A stretch of 64,000 nucleotides of DNA from Heligmosomoides polygyrus polygyrus (GCA_947396885.1 OX377205.1:73318969-73382968); one strand, 5' to 3'. Numbered from the stretch's first letter, positions 21,131 through 33,470 are shown. Translations and numbers: made by a program. The notes: a model not told the origin generated them from the letters alone.

Positions 21131-22077
21131 GCGACATGGCTAACCTAGGGAAATGCCTTCAGCACACTCTCGCGTCGCGCTGACGGCTGGTCGTGGCGCC
21201 AGTGCTGGTAATGCCAAATCAATTTTTGTAAAACTTGAAGTCGGCCTACATCTATTCTCTGCTGCGTACTTTTACATGAATCCATTCCTTGCTTCCGTAA
21301 GTTTATCATAGGCGTTCCCTTCGAATCGTCCAGTAACGTTACTGCTTCGTGATGCCCTCCTAATTCAGATACCCGATACGCAACTTCGGTGACATTTCCG
21401 TTCAATTCTGACGCTTGTTCAACGACATTGGCTTACTGGTTTCCCTTATTGCTCCAGCTCCCGGGTACCACCCACTGGCCCACTTCCTCATTATCCCTGT
21501 TGATTCCCTTACTGACACCTTCTTGCTAGTTCCCCGCCCCCTCCCATCTACAGGTCACTCCTTTCTCATCGGTCTAAAGCTCCCAACTAGGTGCCCCCTT
21601 ACTGCTTGTCCCCTTTCCCTAAGGGCCTCTCCCACGTTTATAGTAGACGTATGCAGCACGTCTTCTGAACTCGGCCGCTCAGGAACGCCCGCATTGGTCG
21701 TTATGTTAAGAAGGAGGAGGCTGCAACTCCTTTGCAGCAGCATTGCATGTTGAACGACAAACATTTCCCGCGCGGGATACGAAGAGGCGTACCTCGCGCG
21801 AGTGAAGCTTTCTGTTCGTATTTGATGCTACTGAATTCTGAAAGCGGCCGCCCGTCGCACAACGTCGATGTCAACTATTCTGAATACAGATACTTTTTTT
21901 GTGAAACAGGAGGACCCGTCTTCTGAATTCAGAACCTCAGAAACGCGCATCTGCAGCGGTGTGAAGCAGTAAGACGTTGCAAATTGTGGCTGTAGATTCC
22001 TCGTTCCCTGTATCCCCTTACGGCTCCCTTGTCCCTAGTTCCCTGTCCTAGGCCCACCTCCAGGTCCCTCCTTCATA
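21131..22077. other. no supported gene; dispersed repeat at 21650-21960
   Basis: A minus-strand frame of about 90 codons ends at 21145 but lacks supporting splice signals. 21650-21960 is a reverse-orientation copy of the repeat duplicated at 23270-23830 (shared GCGTACCTCGCGCG and AACATGGGATRTTGTT-type blocks). Confidence 0.4.
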
Positions 22078-22244
22078 GGGCCGGATTCATCAACGACTTA
22101 CAGCGGTTTAACAGCGAAAATGCATCGGAAATCTCTGATAGCGCGGCTTATCAAGCGATATGGTGGAGCATTTCGCCGCGCTATCAGGGATTTCGGCTAT
22201 ATTTTCCCTGTTAAGTCGCTGTAGGTCGTTGATGAATTCGGCCC
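22078..22244. mobile_element. 167-bp hairpin MITE
   Basis: The left arm starts GGGCCGGATTCATCAACGAC and the right arm, reversed, GGGCCGAATTCATCAACGAC. Complementarity continues for about 70 bp per arm, leaving a short loop. No coding capacity. A relic of the same family is at 19357-19490 and a relative at 22735-22880. Confidence 0.8.
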
Positions 22245-22435
22245 CTCTTTTTCCTCCCCTCCCCTTTGAGACCCCTTACTACTCTACACCATTAAGTTGT
22301 CTTCCCGAGCGTCGTTCGAAGATATTTCAGGCTTTATTTCAGCCTGCCGTGTTTTTCTACATTCCTCCCCCCCCCACACCAACTTGGGATCGAACCCCAA
22401 AAAAATATATTGGACTCACTTATCTCCAAAAGAAA

Positions 22436-22680
22436 ATAACTGCATTGACGAAATCAAAAAAAAAGAACACATAAGAGTATACAGCATTTGTGAGCCATGT
22501 CGGGTCGTTTGCAAATGGTTAAGATGTGATGTACATTCTCGTGTCTGTCCCCATAGATCTGGCATTGTATTAAAAAATTGATTGATTGGCGGTGTCTTGG
22601 CCTAGTTTTATTTTTTATTTCACTGATGTAATTTAATATGAGCTCTTCCCTTACTAGATTTGCACAGAGAATGGTCCTTT
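22436..22680 (+). repeat. dispersed repeat, copy related to 29950-30175
   Basis: Shared blocks include 'cattgac/actaacgatatcaaa', 'gtatacagcatttgtg', 'cgtttgcaaa' and 'ggtgtcttg-cct-gttttatttt', all in the same order at 29945-30125. Downstream parts (22676-22740, 23100-23150) resemble 38990-39160. Confidence 0.55.
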
Positions 22681-22734
22681 TTAGGGTCTCTCTCCCATAT
22701 AGGAACTCTTGAACTGAGTCTATCTGAGTAACCA

Positions 22735-22880
22735 GGAGCCAGATTCATCAGCTGCTTACCGCCCTCTAACGGTGAAAATACCGCCAAACCTCCTGATATG
22801 ACATTCATCAGCATCTGGTGATAGTATTTGGCGATAGTTTTACCGTTAGAGGGTGGTAAGCGGTTGACGAATCAGGCCCC
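22735..22880. mobile_element. 146-bp hairpin MITE, second subfamily
   Basis: Left arm GGAGCCAGATTCATCAGC, right arm reversed GGGGCCTGATTCGTCAACC. Complementarity resumes at CCCTCTAACGGT and TTTGGCG. Ends resemble the MITE at 22078-22244, so the two probably share a transposase source. Confidence 0.75.
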
Positions 22881-23269
22881 AGGTTGGTGCAGTTTCCCTA
22901 TATCTGTATGGTTTTGGTACTAAGGGGGTGGTGCCCGCTGCACACTGGCAAGGTATCTTAAAATGGGTAGGCTAGATCAGCCAGACCCCGGAGTTCCTTC
23001 TCCTTCCCTCTTCTGTGCTCTCCTCCGCGTCAGCGGAGCTGACCATGTGGAATCTCGGAGCGCGCACCAGCCCCCTAAATACGTTTCTCTTTTTTCCGTT
23101 CCGTTATGTCAGAAAATCGCTTAAGAATGGCCACCACCAACTAGGATTGCACCCACTCCATTAACTATCATGACCAGAGTACACAAGGTTCCCTTAGTTG
23201 TATTTTATAGTGCAGGACTTTTTTATCCTAATATGATCTTCATGAGGGAAGGTTGAACCCCCTCCGCCT

Positions 23270-23830
23270 CCGCGTACCTCGCGCGGGCAACGTCTGCCGT
23301 TCAACATGGGATGTTGTTACAGCAGAAGACGCGTAGCCTCCTCCTGCTTGACACAACGGCATCTGCGCGCGTTTCTAAGTGCCTGAATCCAGAAGACGGG
23401 TTCCCTTCGTCGCACCACAACCGTCTGGAGTCGGAAGATCGAAAAGAAAGGAAGCAGAGGTCACATCGTCGCCGTACGACGACCGGCCGCATGCAGAACT
23501 CAGCATTATCCCATGTTGAACGAAAGACTTCACCCGCGCCAGGTACGCCTCTGCGTACCTCGCGCGGGCAATGTTTGCCGTTTAACATGGGATATTGTTG
23601 CAGCAGAGGAAGCGCATCCTCCTCCTGCTCTACACAGCGGGAACTGCGAGCCTTTCTGAGCGCCTGGATCCAGAAGACAGGCCCTCTTCGTCGCGCTACA
23701 AGCTTCTGGAGCCAGAAGAGGTGATACCGACGTCGTGTGACGAGCGCCGCTCGGAAAACAAGGAAGTGGGCCAGGAGTTGGGACCAGGAAGGGGGGGGGG
23801 GGAGGGGTGAGGGGAAGACCAGTAAAGGCG
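23270..23830 (+). repeat. two direct copies of a ~285-bp repeat unit
   Basis: The block beginning GCGTACCTCGCGCGGGCAA and continuing with TTYAACATGGGATRTTGTT occurs at about 23271 and again at about 23556. It is followed each time by CCTCCTCCTGCT and a CCAGAAGACRGG block. A reverse copy lies at 21650-21960. Confidence 0.7.
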
Positions 23831-23839
23831 GCCCAGCAG

Positions 23840-24560
23840 TTAGATCCAGTCGAGTGAGGGGAACCTGGTGTCCGGATTTGGAAGGCGTTTCAACGACTTC
23901 CGGTGACCCAAGCTGTTTAGAATGATAACGGTTGCGGAGGAGCAACCTGAGGGCAGAAGTACTCCGCAGCAGAAACCAATGGCGTTACTGGACGGCATGC
24001 ATTGGATCCGATCGAGAATCTTCGGATAATTGGATGATTCGGATAACGCTATTTTGGCGAACCCCAGGTTTTTGGATGACTCGGATAAGGGCGACTTTGC
24101 GTACCCCGGATTTTTGGATGAATCGGATCTGGTTATTCGAATCGGATATCCGAAAATGATTTTCATTAAATACATTGCATTCGACCAAACCTCCCGATCA
24201 ATGAATGACTCTGATAACGCTATTTTGACGGACCCCGATTTTTGCATAATTTGGGTAATGACTATTTCGGGGACGGTTTTTTGAATTATTCGGATACGAG
24301 CAATTTCGCGGACCTCGGATTTTTGGATTACTCGAATATCCGAAAATGATTCATTCCGATCCAATATATACTGGACGGTCCGGAGAGGGTGCCTATGACG
24401 AACGTACGGAAGTGGTGAACGGCTTGATGCCAACAAAGTACTGAGCAAATCCTAGATGTTAGCGTATTTCAAGTTTAACAAAAAAGTTCCCTGTGATGTT
24501 GCAAAGTCGCGCGAAGCGCGCAAGTGCGAGACACGCCGTTAGGCGTGTCGGAGCACTTGT
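23840..24560 (+). repeat. dispersed repeat, copy of 14770-15263 with internal expansion
   Basis: Same block order as 14900-15263, ending in the double-hairpin module at 24504-24560. An extra 24000-24360 stretch, absent from the first copy, holds degenerate units around 'TTGGATGATTCGGATAA', including TTTTTGGATGA repeats. Confidence 0.65.
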
Positions 24561-25512
24561 TATCAATAATTGACTCACTCCCAGTTCGCCTTGCCCAAAA
24601 AGCGGTGGGCTTAAACAGAAATCAACGAATGTGTCTGGAAATCAAATTTAGCAGCGAACGAAAGTAATGCATGCATGACAATTATTGCCAAACTTACCAG
24701 CATATGATAGATATATGCATGGCAGAAATGTAACTATGCTTTGCAGAATAATCAACATCTGCAAGGGTGCCGCGCTGACGGAGCTATAACGAATAACAAT
24801 AAAGGTGTGGTACTTTGAGCTGGGGGAGGGTACTGAGGTAATCAGCGTATGTGCAAAACGTACCCGCCCGCGCGAGAATATAGAATATAATAATAGAATA
24901 TAGAATATATAGAATATAATATCGTGAGATCTACCCAAAACGACAATAGCGTGTACACGATAGGAAGATACGCAATTTAGGAGGTGGCAGTAGTCTGTTG
25001 TAGTCTCTTGCTTTTTCACAGAACACTTGATCTGTTGATTCAAACGTGAGCAGCATCATTAGCTCGCGGTCACCTCCTATCCTACTGATGATTCTCCGGG
25101 AGTGATTTTATTTTCTTTGTTTTTCTACTTATGCAGTTATTGAATAGAACAATCTCAATCTTCCTAAATTATCTTTTAGGCCTAATACTTTTATTAAGTG
25201 AAAAGCCAGTGTTATAATACTAGAGATTAGTGCAGCGGGATATGGAAGGGCAGAATCGTCGCTGCTTCTATGAAGCCCATCCACTTTCTATCGCATGTAC
25301 GCGATTTATTCTCCTTAGTGCCCGTTCTCTACCTGGCGAGAAACAGATCATGAGAGTCCCAATCCGAAGTACTTAATCTGCCGAAACATAATTAAAGTTT
25401 AGCGGTATTGGTCGACAGGTTGACACCGTTTACTACCCAAGGCAATAATAGTCATCCGAATCCCATATTTACTCTCTCTACCTCTTCCCCTCTGCCCGCT
25501 ATTACTTCCTTA
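24561..25512. other. intergenic, no gene recognised
   Basis: A short TATAGAATA-type microsatellite lies at 24880-24930. No domain, splice chain or inverted repeat was found. Confidence 0.5.
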
Positions 25513-25877
25513 AGGCCCATACACACTTCTGTGACAGCGCGGCGCGGCCATGATGAAGCATAGGGCCGCGACGGCTGCGACGCACATATTGCGACACGTG
25601 CCGCAGGGAGGGGGCATGCACACTCTTACGACTGTCGCGGCGGCTATCGCAGGCGACGCCGCCCTGAGCATGCACACTCTTACGACTGTCGCGGCGGCTA
25701 TCGCAGGCGACGCCGCCCTGAGGCTGGAAGTGTTTAAACCATTCCTGGCGGCGCGGTATCCACGGGGACGTCAGTCCCGTCGCGTAAAACGGTGCTCTAA
25801 CGCGCCCGCAGGATTTCGCGAAGGTAGCCGTCGCCCCACTTGCCGCGCCACCGTGTCGCAGAAGTGTGCATGGGCCT
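25513..25877. mobile_element. 365-bp Harbinger-like MITE with TTA duplication
   Basis: The left end is AGGCCCATACACACTTCTG; the right end, reversed, is AGGCCCATGCACACTTCTG. Arms continue for about 40 bp with GC-rich sequence. TTA flanks both sides (25510-25512, 25878-25880), the target duplication typical of PIF/Harbinger elements. No transposase is present. Confidence 0.75.
25614..25721. repeat. exact 54-bp tandem duplication inside the MITE
   Basis: 25614-25667 and 25668-25721 are identical, starting GCATGCACACTCTTACGACT. Confidence 0.9.
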
Positions 25878-26109
25878 TTACCTATGTGCTGGGAAAGACA
25901 CGGAGTGAGAGTCAAGCACGCACATGTGACCCTGAGCTCCGACTCTCCGTCACCAGGATGCCGCGACGTCTATGACACTCCACACCGACACAGGTACCAC
26001 GACTTCTGTGCCCGTCTTCATAAACCCGACGCACATTGGACGATATTGAGGGAAATACTGGTCTTCCTTACTCTTCCCCTCTAGTGATCCTCCTTTGCTG
26101 ATCCTCTCT

Positions 26110-26400
26110 TCACTGGTTCCCCTCCTACTGCCCCCTTACTAGGAATCCTTACGCAAGTTGCACGTTTGCGGCACGTCTTCTAAATCCCTGTGCACGTTGG
26201 ACGTCTTCGGCACGTCTTCTGAATCTCTACGCAAGTTGGACGACGTCTTCAGCACGTCTTCAGAATCTTGACGCACGTTGACCGACGTCTAGGGCACGTC
26301 TTCTGAATGCCCACGCTCCGCACTTGGTCCCCATTCATACCCTGATGCGTTGCCCGTTGAACATATCGTAAACTCGCCGAACTGTCGTAGCCATCTCTTG
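26110..26400 (-). repeat. inverted copy of the 12.1-12.8 kb repeat family
   Basis: Reverse-complement reading shows AACGCATCAGGGTATGAAT, then AAGTGCGGAGCGT, then several GAAGACGTGCC units, the same order as at 12230-12830. The region ends in GGGG-rich units of the ACCAGTGAAGAG type. Confidence 0.65.
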
Positions 26401-26589
26401 GCTTCAGTCCCTCTCCCCGTGACGGACACGTGACATTAGCCGATTATATATTTAGTAAGGAAGGTTTACAGGTATAAAAGTATGTAACTACCATCTTCTA
26501 TTAAAATGGCCTCTTGCCCGCGCAATAACTCTCCATTCACTAAAGTGTCTTCAGCAAAGGACCCGTAGATGGCATTCAAGTAGTAAGGA

Positions 26590-28430
26590 GCTAGGGTAAT
26601 TGATCCCGCTAGTGATGAAAACTTCCTCTGCAGCGTTTGTCCCGCTTAACGGTAGGTCCGCAGTCCTGGTGAGTTGGCACCACTTCTCCCTATTGAATGC
26701 CTGGTCGGGTGTATCCCACCTAGCTTCAAGTCCATATGCAGCGCATCAAGCCAGTGCCACTTTGATCTCTCTCGTGGCCGGTTTTCGGGCACCTCGAGGT
26801 TAAGACCTGTATTTCGAACAGTGTTACCTTTTGCACGAAAGACGTGGCCGTTCTATCTCGACCGAGCTTTCCCGCAGCTTCACAACTAGCGGGAGACACA
26901 GATCTTTGCCAAATGGAGAAGTTGCGCACTCTGTCCACACGCGTAACTCCGGTCATCCATCGCAGCATTTTCGTCTTTATAGAATGAGGCACCTGTCAAT
27001 TTCTTTAGTAACGGGCCAACATTCAGCTCCGTGAATAAGTACTGGGCGGACGACTGCTCTATAGATCTTCGACTTAGGACGCTCTGGTATCTTCTTGTCG
27101 CAGAGCACGACTGTGAAACAGCGCCATTTGGACCACGCTGAGCTCACGCGTGAGTTGGCTTCAATAAGAGAACCGCCATCGGACGCGATTACTGGTCTCG
27201 GGTACTTGAATACAGAAGTATGTGGCAATTCCATGCCGTTTACATTAATGAAGCTGAACTCATCTTCGTCAGTCGTCAAATACTCGGTCCACATTAATGA
27301 CGATGAGGAACAGTGGGAAAAGCGCAGACCCTTGATGTACTCCGACAGAGATGGGAAGCTCCAGTGCCTGCTGGGGCCAGCACTCTACTCCGCGGATAAG
27401 AGTAGAGTAACCGCACCCACTCAATAAGCTCTTCGAGAATTTTATGCTGTCTTAAAGCATACCATGTCACTTCACGCGGAATAGGATCGAAGGCCTTCCC
27501 CGTATCGAGCAAGGCGATATGCACTGGCTTCTGTTTCTTGCGGTGCTTCTCTAACAAGAGGAGGGCGGTGTGTATGGCATCGACACTGTCGCACCTAGGT
27601 ACGAAGCTACACTAGTTGGTAGAAATCTGGACGGCATCAGTTATGCGTCCATCGTCAATTCGCTCGAAGATCTTCAAGCTATGCGATAACGAAATGGAAG
27701 TAGCTTGGCAGTCTGCTGGGTTGCGTTTCTTCTTCCAAATCAGAATCCTTTTGCTTATCTACTAAATATCAGGTACTTCCCTCTCTGCAACAACCGGGTT
27801 GAAGAACATCGTTAGCTATTCAGCTGGGTACCAGGATTTCGCCTCTCACAAATCGGCCGCCAGATCACTACAGTTCGTTGCCGTGCCTGTCTTCATCTTC
27901 TTTAAAGCCGCTTCTGTCTCATCAGCAGCGACTTTCTGAAAGGGATCATATATGGAGAAGCAGAAGGAATGCACGGCTGGGCAAACTCCACCGTCGAGAT
28001 TTCCTCGAAATAGTTATCAAGGCCACTTTGTAGTCCATTCGGAGATGACCATCCTCACTGTTGACGCGAAAAATGTTTTCAAGATCCTCGGTCTGGTGAT
28101 GACGAAACTTGGCGAGTCGATAAAGAGGTCGCTCACCATCGCGCGACTCAAGTTTCATTTTGGCATCATCCTAATGAGTGGCTCTTGCAACGACAATTGC
28201 CCTCCTTTCCAATTTATGTGCTTCCTGATACAAACACCATTTGTCGGCTGTCTTGTAGTTAAGGAATGTTATAACCTCTCCTTCTCTTTCTTTAATCTTC
28301 TTAGTTCACAACCAGGTCTGCCTGTCGATCCTACCCCATACCGTTTCTTGTCGTTTGGAGCGTTCCTCTATGTACGGAATGTGCAGCTCCTAGTACGTCT
28401 CGTTTCCCGCTCCTAGTACGTACCCGTGCT
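26590..28430 (-). mobile_element. decayed APE-type LINE, copy D (3' half)
   Basis: Minus-strand fragments in order: a linker like KLESRDGERPLYRLAKFRHH (27946-28158), the RT segment with HIALLDTGKAFD and REVTWYALRQH (27294-27557), the thumb/C-terminal part with SVFKYP-like, KIPERPKSKIYRAVVRPV and AECWPVTKE (26977-27294), then KMLRWMTGVTRVDRVRN (26726-26992) and a terminal KRDKR near 26645. Frames change several times and the YADD block is missing. It is the same family as the copy at 53000-55930. Clade is not resolved (RTE/CR1-like). Confidence 0.75.
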
Positions 28431-28443
28431 ACTGAAGTTTTTT

Positions 28444-28784
28444 GGCGCTATGGTAGTTGGGGGAGGCACCTTATAAAAAGTGTCAATAACACGAAAGAAA
28501 CCCGGACACGCTGATTGTAAAGAAAACAAACAAACAATGCTATAGTTTTGTTCTGCGACATATAATGAATTGGACACGGGACTCCGGAGTGTGGGCCGAC
28601 TAACACACCCGTGTTAAAATGGCTTCATCCTGGAGTTCCCTCCCTTGCCAAACTATGAAAGCAAATAAAACACGGATCTGTGGTCGAAAAGAGGAGATAA
28701 GTTTTTACATTCGCTGTATTTAGCTACTTGCCACACCTGCACGCCGTGGCATGCTATGGGGACCCCTCCAACTACCATAGCACC
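28444..28784. mobile_element. 341-bp candidate DNA transposon with 17-bp TIRs
   Basis: GGCGCTATGGTAGTTGG at 28444-28460 and its reverse complement with one mismatch at 28768-28784. The internal segment CACCTTATAAAAAGTGTCA to AAAGAAAACAAACAA matches, reversed, the interior of the 10782-11667 element, so the two may share a source. Confidence 0.5.
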
Positions 28785-28797
28785 GTTTTTAAGGTAT

Positions 28798-30214
28798 CCT
28801 CGACGCAAGAGAAAGGCAGCCCATAGGTTTCCACCTAGCAGAACGTAGCAGTCGCATATGGTGACCCCCTCCGAGCCGGTTTGCACCCGTGTAATGTACC
28901 ACGTTGGACAAAGCCTGAGGCGTACGTACGTGCAATGCAGGTTGCAGCGAGAAGGGCTCAGGTCAAACGCTACGCATGGCGCGAACTAAACAGGTAAAAA
29001 TCGTCCTACACGTGGGAAGTATCACTTCACCTCGTACTCGTGTTTGAGTTCCGATAGGCTCCCCTGTTCCGCGCATTGCGCCGTATCCTCTCCCCAAAGC
29101 GCCAAGGTCTCACTGCTTCTATTTGTTTAGCTCGCTTTTGTAGCAACGCCCCCCCCCCTCCCTCCTTTAGAATGGAGCTGAGAGCCATGGTAGTTTTCTA
29201 CTGGGTAGATAACTTTAAGTGTAGAGAGGTAGAACTCTAGACCTATACATATGTTAGAGCACCAAAACTGATCCAGCGTGACCCAGCAAAATGGCGCACT
29301 ACAGGAAACAAAGCGAAATTTCAAATTTCGGTCAGAACAATTAGTCGATTATAGAATCGCTTTTACAGCATCTCGCTTGAAACCCGAACAGTAGGGTTTA
29401 GCAATGCCCGTGCAAGTCCATCCAAAATCCGATCCTCATGGTTTCTTACAGCGGGTCACAGGAGTAAGCTTGCATCATTCATGGGGAGGCGTTCATCGAA
29501 AGATTACGTGATGTAACACTTGCCTCCTACTTAGTCCACTGTATGTAGCATAAGACGTCTCAAAAATAATCCTCACCCGCTGAGGAGGTAGTTCTTTGCT
29601 ATCACTCGAGTGAACTGTCGCAGCTTAGCGTGATCATTCACATATACACTGATCGGCTGGCTACCATTTCTAACCGTAGAAATCGTAGCGCTCCTTTATC
29701 TCATCCCCGCTCCTTTATCCTTATGGCGCTCATAAGCGTATTCGTCCAAACACAGCACTATTCCTCCGTTTCTGACGAATGAAAGGAGTCGAACGAATTA
29801 CAATTGTGGAAAAACGAAGGATGAGGCGCACGGGAGCTAACTAAACAATTCGGTGCAGTCCTATTGGTGCTGGTCACTCTTAAACGACTTCATGAGAACG
29901 GAATGCGTTTCTTACCGAAATGTACTGAAACTACTCATTCCTTAGAAAAGAACTGCACTAACGATATCAAAATAAATACTACAGAAACTTGAGAATGTAT
30001 AACATTTGTGTGATAAGTCGAGACGTTTGCAAACGATTAGGACGTGAAGACATGGTTTTGCCTGTGTCCAAACGTTGATTGGTGGTGTCTTGACCTGTTT
30101 TATTTTATTTTACTGATGATATCTGTTTCAGTTGCTTAAAGATGATTCGTTCTCCGTGTAAATTTAGTAAAGGGACCGGTGCAATCTCTCTCGGGAGGGG
30201 GGGGGGGGAGCAGG
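28798..30214. other. intergenic; dispersed repeat copy at 29950-30175
   Basis: 28855-28890 resembles the interior of the 10782-11667 element (GGTGACCCCC and GTTTGCACCCG blocks). 29950-30175 resembles 22436-22680. Nothing coding is supported. Confidence 0.45.
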
Positions 30215-30705
30215 GCAGCGCGACAGGAGGTACACTCGCCCCCTGCTGGGGGCGTGGCGTCAGGAGGTACAGCCGCTGTTCTGCGAACCGGAAACTTTTG
30301 TTTTGCGTGTCAAAGGTTTCGTAAAGCAGCAGTTAGACTCTCAGTGAAGCCTAGGGGTTTGGGGTGGGTGAGCAAGGAGGATGAGAGGAAGATCGCACGC
30401 CCCCCAGCAGGGGATGGGTGCAAATGCACACGATTTTGGGGGCGGGAACAATGGCTGCGGCTTTAAGACGAGTTGCTAACGGGGAACGGTCAGGAGGTAC
30501 ACCCGCCCCTGCTGGGGGGAGGGGTGCGATCTTCCTCTCATCCCCCTTGCTCACCCACCCCAACCCCTATGCTTCACCGAGAGTCTAACGGCTGCCTTAC
30601 GAAACCTTTGACACCCAAACAAAAGTTTCCGGTCCACAGAACAGCGGCTGTACCTCCTGACGCCACGCCACCAGCAGGGGGCAGGTGAACCTCCTGCCGC
30701 GCTGC
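30215..30705. repeat. 491-bp foldback element with ~205-bp arms
   Basis: Arms 30215-30419 and 30499-30705 are inverted copies at high identity. Each carries GTCAGGAGGTACAGCCGCTG, a TTTCCGGT block and the CCCCCAGCAGGGG motif. The 79-bp spacer includes GCAAATGCACACGATTTT. The motif CAGGAGGTACA with a C/G-rich partner recurs at both ends of each arm. No coding capacity. Confidence 0.85.
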
Positions 30706-32243
30706 CGTTGCTAACCGTTGCCGCGGCGTGTCGTTTTCGTCGCGTTGTCTCGCGCCTTCCGCGTCACCATGCTCTCTGCACGTAACTCGCCGTCTGACAC
30801 ACTCTTTCACCGCCAACGTACATTACCATGCCACCTGTTTCAGATGCGTGCTCTCTTAAGGCGGCGAATGAATGATAACAAATGACTGAAAAACTGAGGA
30901 ACTCAACTATTTCCTGAAAAACCTGTTCCTAAAACAATACCATATTCGATTATGAGCCACAAACTTCACCCACAGCAAACAAAGCAGATTGAACGTCACA
31001 TTTTTCTTGTGTTTTGAAGAATTACGCCAGCAATTTGGTGTTTGCGGACATGCTTTGCAATGAAAGCTAAATCTGATACATCTCGTTTCAATAATTCTAG
31101 TAATTGTCTCCTGGTTCAGCACAGTTCTTTTGACTTAGAGAATACTTCCGGCAGGAAGACGTAGTTACAATGCTGTGTAACTATTGAACAGAATACAGGT
31201 TCCCTGTTTTGACTCCTTCCTAACAGAACCGATAGCGTCTTACGATTAGAATTGTGGAAGCCCATGTGTTCTATCTGCTTTCTTCAAAATTCCCCCATTG
31301 CTGGCATACAACTGCGCGTGACGAGAAGCCTTGAAATGTCAGGAAGAATGAATGTCGTTCTTATGCGTGTATCAGATTAAGCACTCTGTGGTACATACTC
31401 CAGTTCTTTACTAATAATTATTCCTTTGGTCTATGCGTCACCACACGAGGCATAATGAGTGCTCGAATATGACGGGATTACGACTTGTTTCATTCATGCC
31501 TACGTATGCATAAATGTTTTTGGTCAAAACGACGAAGTCAATAAGACGCAGCGGTCTTGTTGGCTAAGGAGTCAAAAGTGATCTAAACCTTAAGGTGTTC
31601 ATATGGGAGTCATTTCACCAAAATCATGCAGAATAAACAAAAACGCAAACCAACGCATCTTTTCTAATCAACACCTTCCAAAACTTTCATTCGAACCTTC
31701 AAGTGTTAGTAAACTCCTGTTCTACCCCAGTAAAACGCCTTCGTGTGAAATTAGGCAGCGCTCAGAAACGTCCCCAGCTCCAAGTGTTTACTCCGGCTGG
31801 CAATCGCAGACAAGGAAATTATGCGCACTTCTACAAATAGTAACACATTCGAAACGAAAACCTAATGACACTATCTTGAAACCTATTCGAAAATCACATA
31901 AACTCTTCAATGTACGAAAACTGCGGTGAAAACGACACTGGAATCGTAACCAGCCCTCCTGAAAGCCCTGGTGCACCTGCTTCTACCCTAGAAACCATTC
32001 CTATTATGCGTGAAACAAGCGTCGTTCCTCTTTACTCTATCAGCAAACACGCTGGAGTCACGTGAACCGCTGCCGCGATTGCGACTGCTCGTCCGCGCGA
32101 GACCCCTGCGCTGAAGACCACGCCCCCAAAATCGTGCGCATTCGTGCGCACCCGGCCCGCCACACTCGCCGTCCGCGGACCGCCGCCGACAGACGACGAG
32201 GGGGCTGTTAAGGCCCTCACGGAGTTCTGCGGCAGCGCCGCGG
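30706..32243. other. intergenic, one unassigned ORF
   Basis: A plus-strand frame 31603-31929 (ATG, 108 codons) is Ser/Lys/Arg-rich with no recognised domain; I do not call it a gene. The rest has short random frames. Confidence 0.4.
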
Positions 32244-32654
32244 CCCTATCTCGGACATTCGGGTTCGACAAGCCGAACCGAAGAGCAACACGAGCCACGC
32301 GGTCGGGTGGCTCGAGTTGCTATTGTGGGGAACAGCTGTTGCTATTCGGGAGAAGCCGGTCAACTGAGGGGCGGCTCCTGTTGCTATTGTGTTGCCGCTC
32401 CGTTGCTACTGTGTTGACGTTCGGCTGTTACCGTGTTGCCGTTCGGTTGCTACTATGTTGCCGTTCGGTTGCTACTGTGTTGCCGTTCGGTTGCTAGGCG
32501 ATATATATACATACCAGTCGTACGTCGGCCTAGCGGCCGCCTACGACTGGTTGGGGGCTTCGCCCACAAACCCCGAGAATAGGACGCCATGGCCGCTACG
32601 GGTTTCCTATTCTTCCCTACGCCTTCTGACCTTTATGTTAATCGAGATGGATCG

Positions 32655-33470
32655 ATTGATCCGACGTCAGCTTCGTGTTCAGCGACATCGATTACCCCCA
32701 GGGCCGAAGTTTCTCGCCACTTGAGCGCCATCCTCAAAAAATCAATAATATCAATCGATATCGATTGACCCAACTTCAGATTCGTCTTCAGCTACCTCGA
32801 TTACCCCAAGGCCGAAGTTTCGCGCCACTTGAGCGCCATCCTCAAAAAATCGATAATATCGATCGATATCGATTGGTCGACTTCAGATTGTTCAGCGACC
32901 TCGATTACCCCCAGGGCCGAAGTTTCGCGCCACTTAAACGTCATCCTCAAAAAATCGATAATATCGATCAATATCGATTGGTCGACTTCAGATTCGTCTA
33001 CAGCGACCCCGATTACCCCCAAGGCCGAAGTTTCGCGCCACTTGAGCGCCATCCTCAAAAAATCGATAATATCGATCGATATCGATTGATCCGACTTCAG
33101 ATTCGTCTTCAGCTACCTCGATTACCCCCAGGGCCGAAGTTTCGCGCCACTTGAGCGTCATCCCCAAAAAATCGACAATATCGATCGATATCGATTGACC
33201 CGACTTCAGATTCGTCTATAGCGACCTCGATTACCCCCAAGGCCGGAGTTTCGCGCCACTTGAGCGCCATCCTCAAAAAATCGATAATATCGATAGATAT
33301 CGATTGATCCGACTTCAGATTCGTCTTCAGCTACCTCGATTACCCCCAAGGCCGGAGTTTCGCGCCACTTGAGCGCCATCCTCAAAAAATCGATAATATC
33401 GATCGATATCGATTGGTCGACTTCAGATTCGTGTTCAGCGACCTCGATTACCCCCGGGCCGAAGTTTCGT
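32655..33470. repeat. satellite 1, seven units of 105-109 bp
   Basis: The marker CTCAAAAAAT recurs at 32733, 32841, 32946, 33054, 33163, 33272 and 33381. Each unit contains AATCGATAATATCGATCGAT, a near-palindrome, then CGAAGTTTCGCGCCACTTGA. The last units lead directly into the 41-bp satellite. Confidence 0.9.

Noticed and set aside
21145..21440. 90-codon minus frame as an upstream exon of the host gene
   Set aside because: It reads like protein but has no acceptor/donor pair in the phase required by the next exon.
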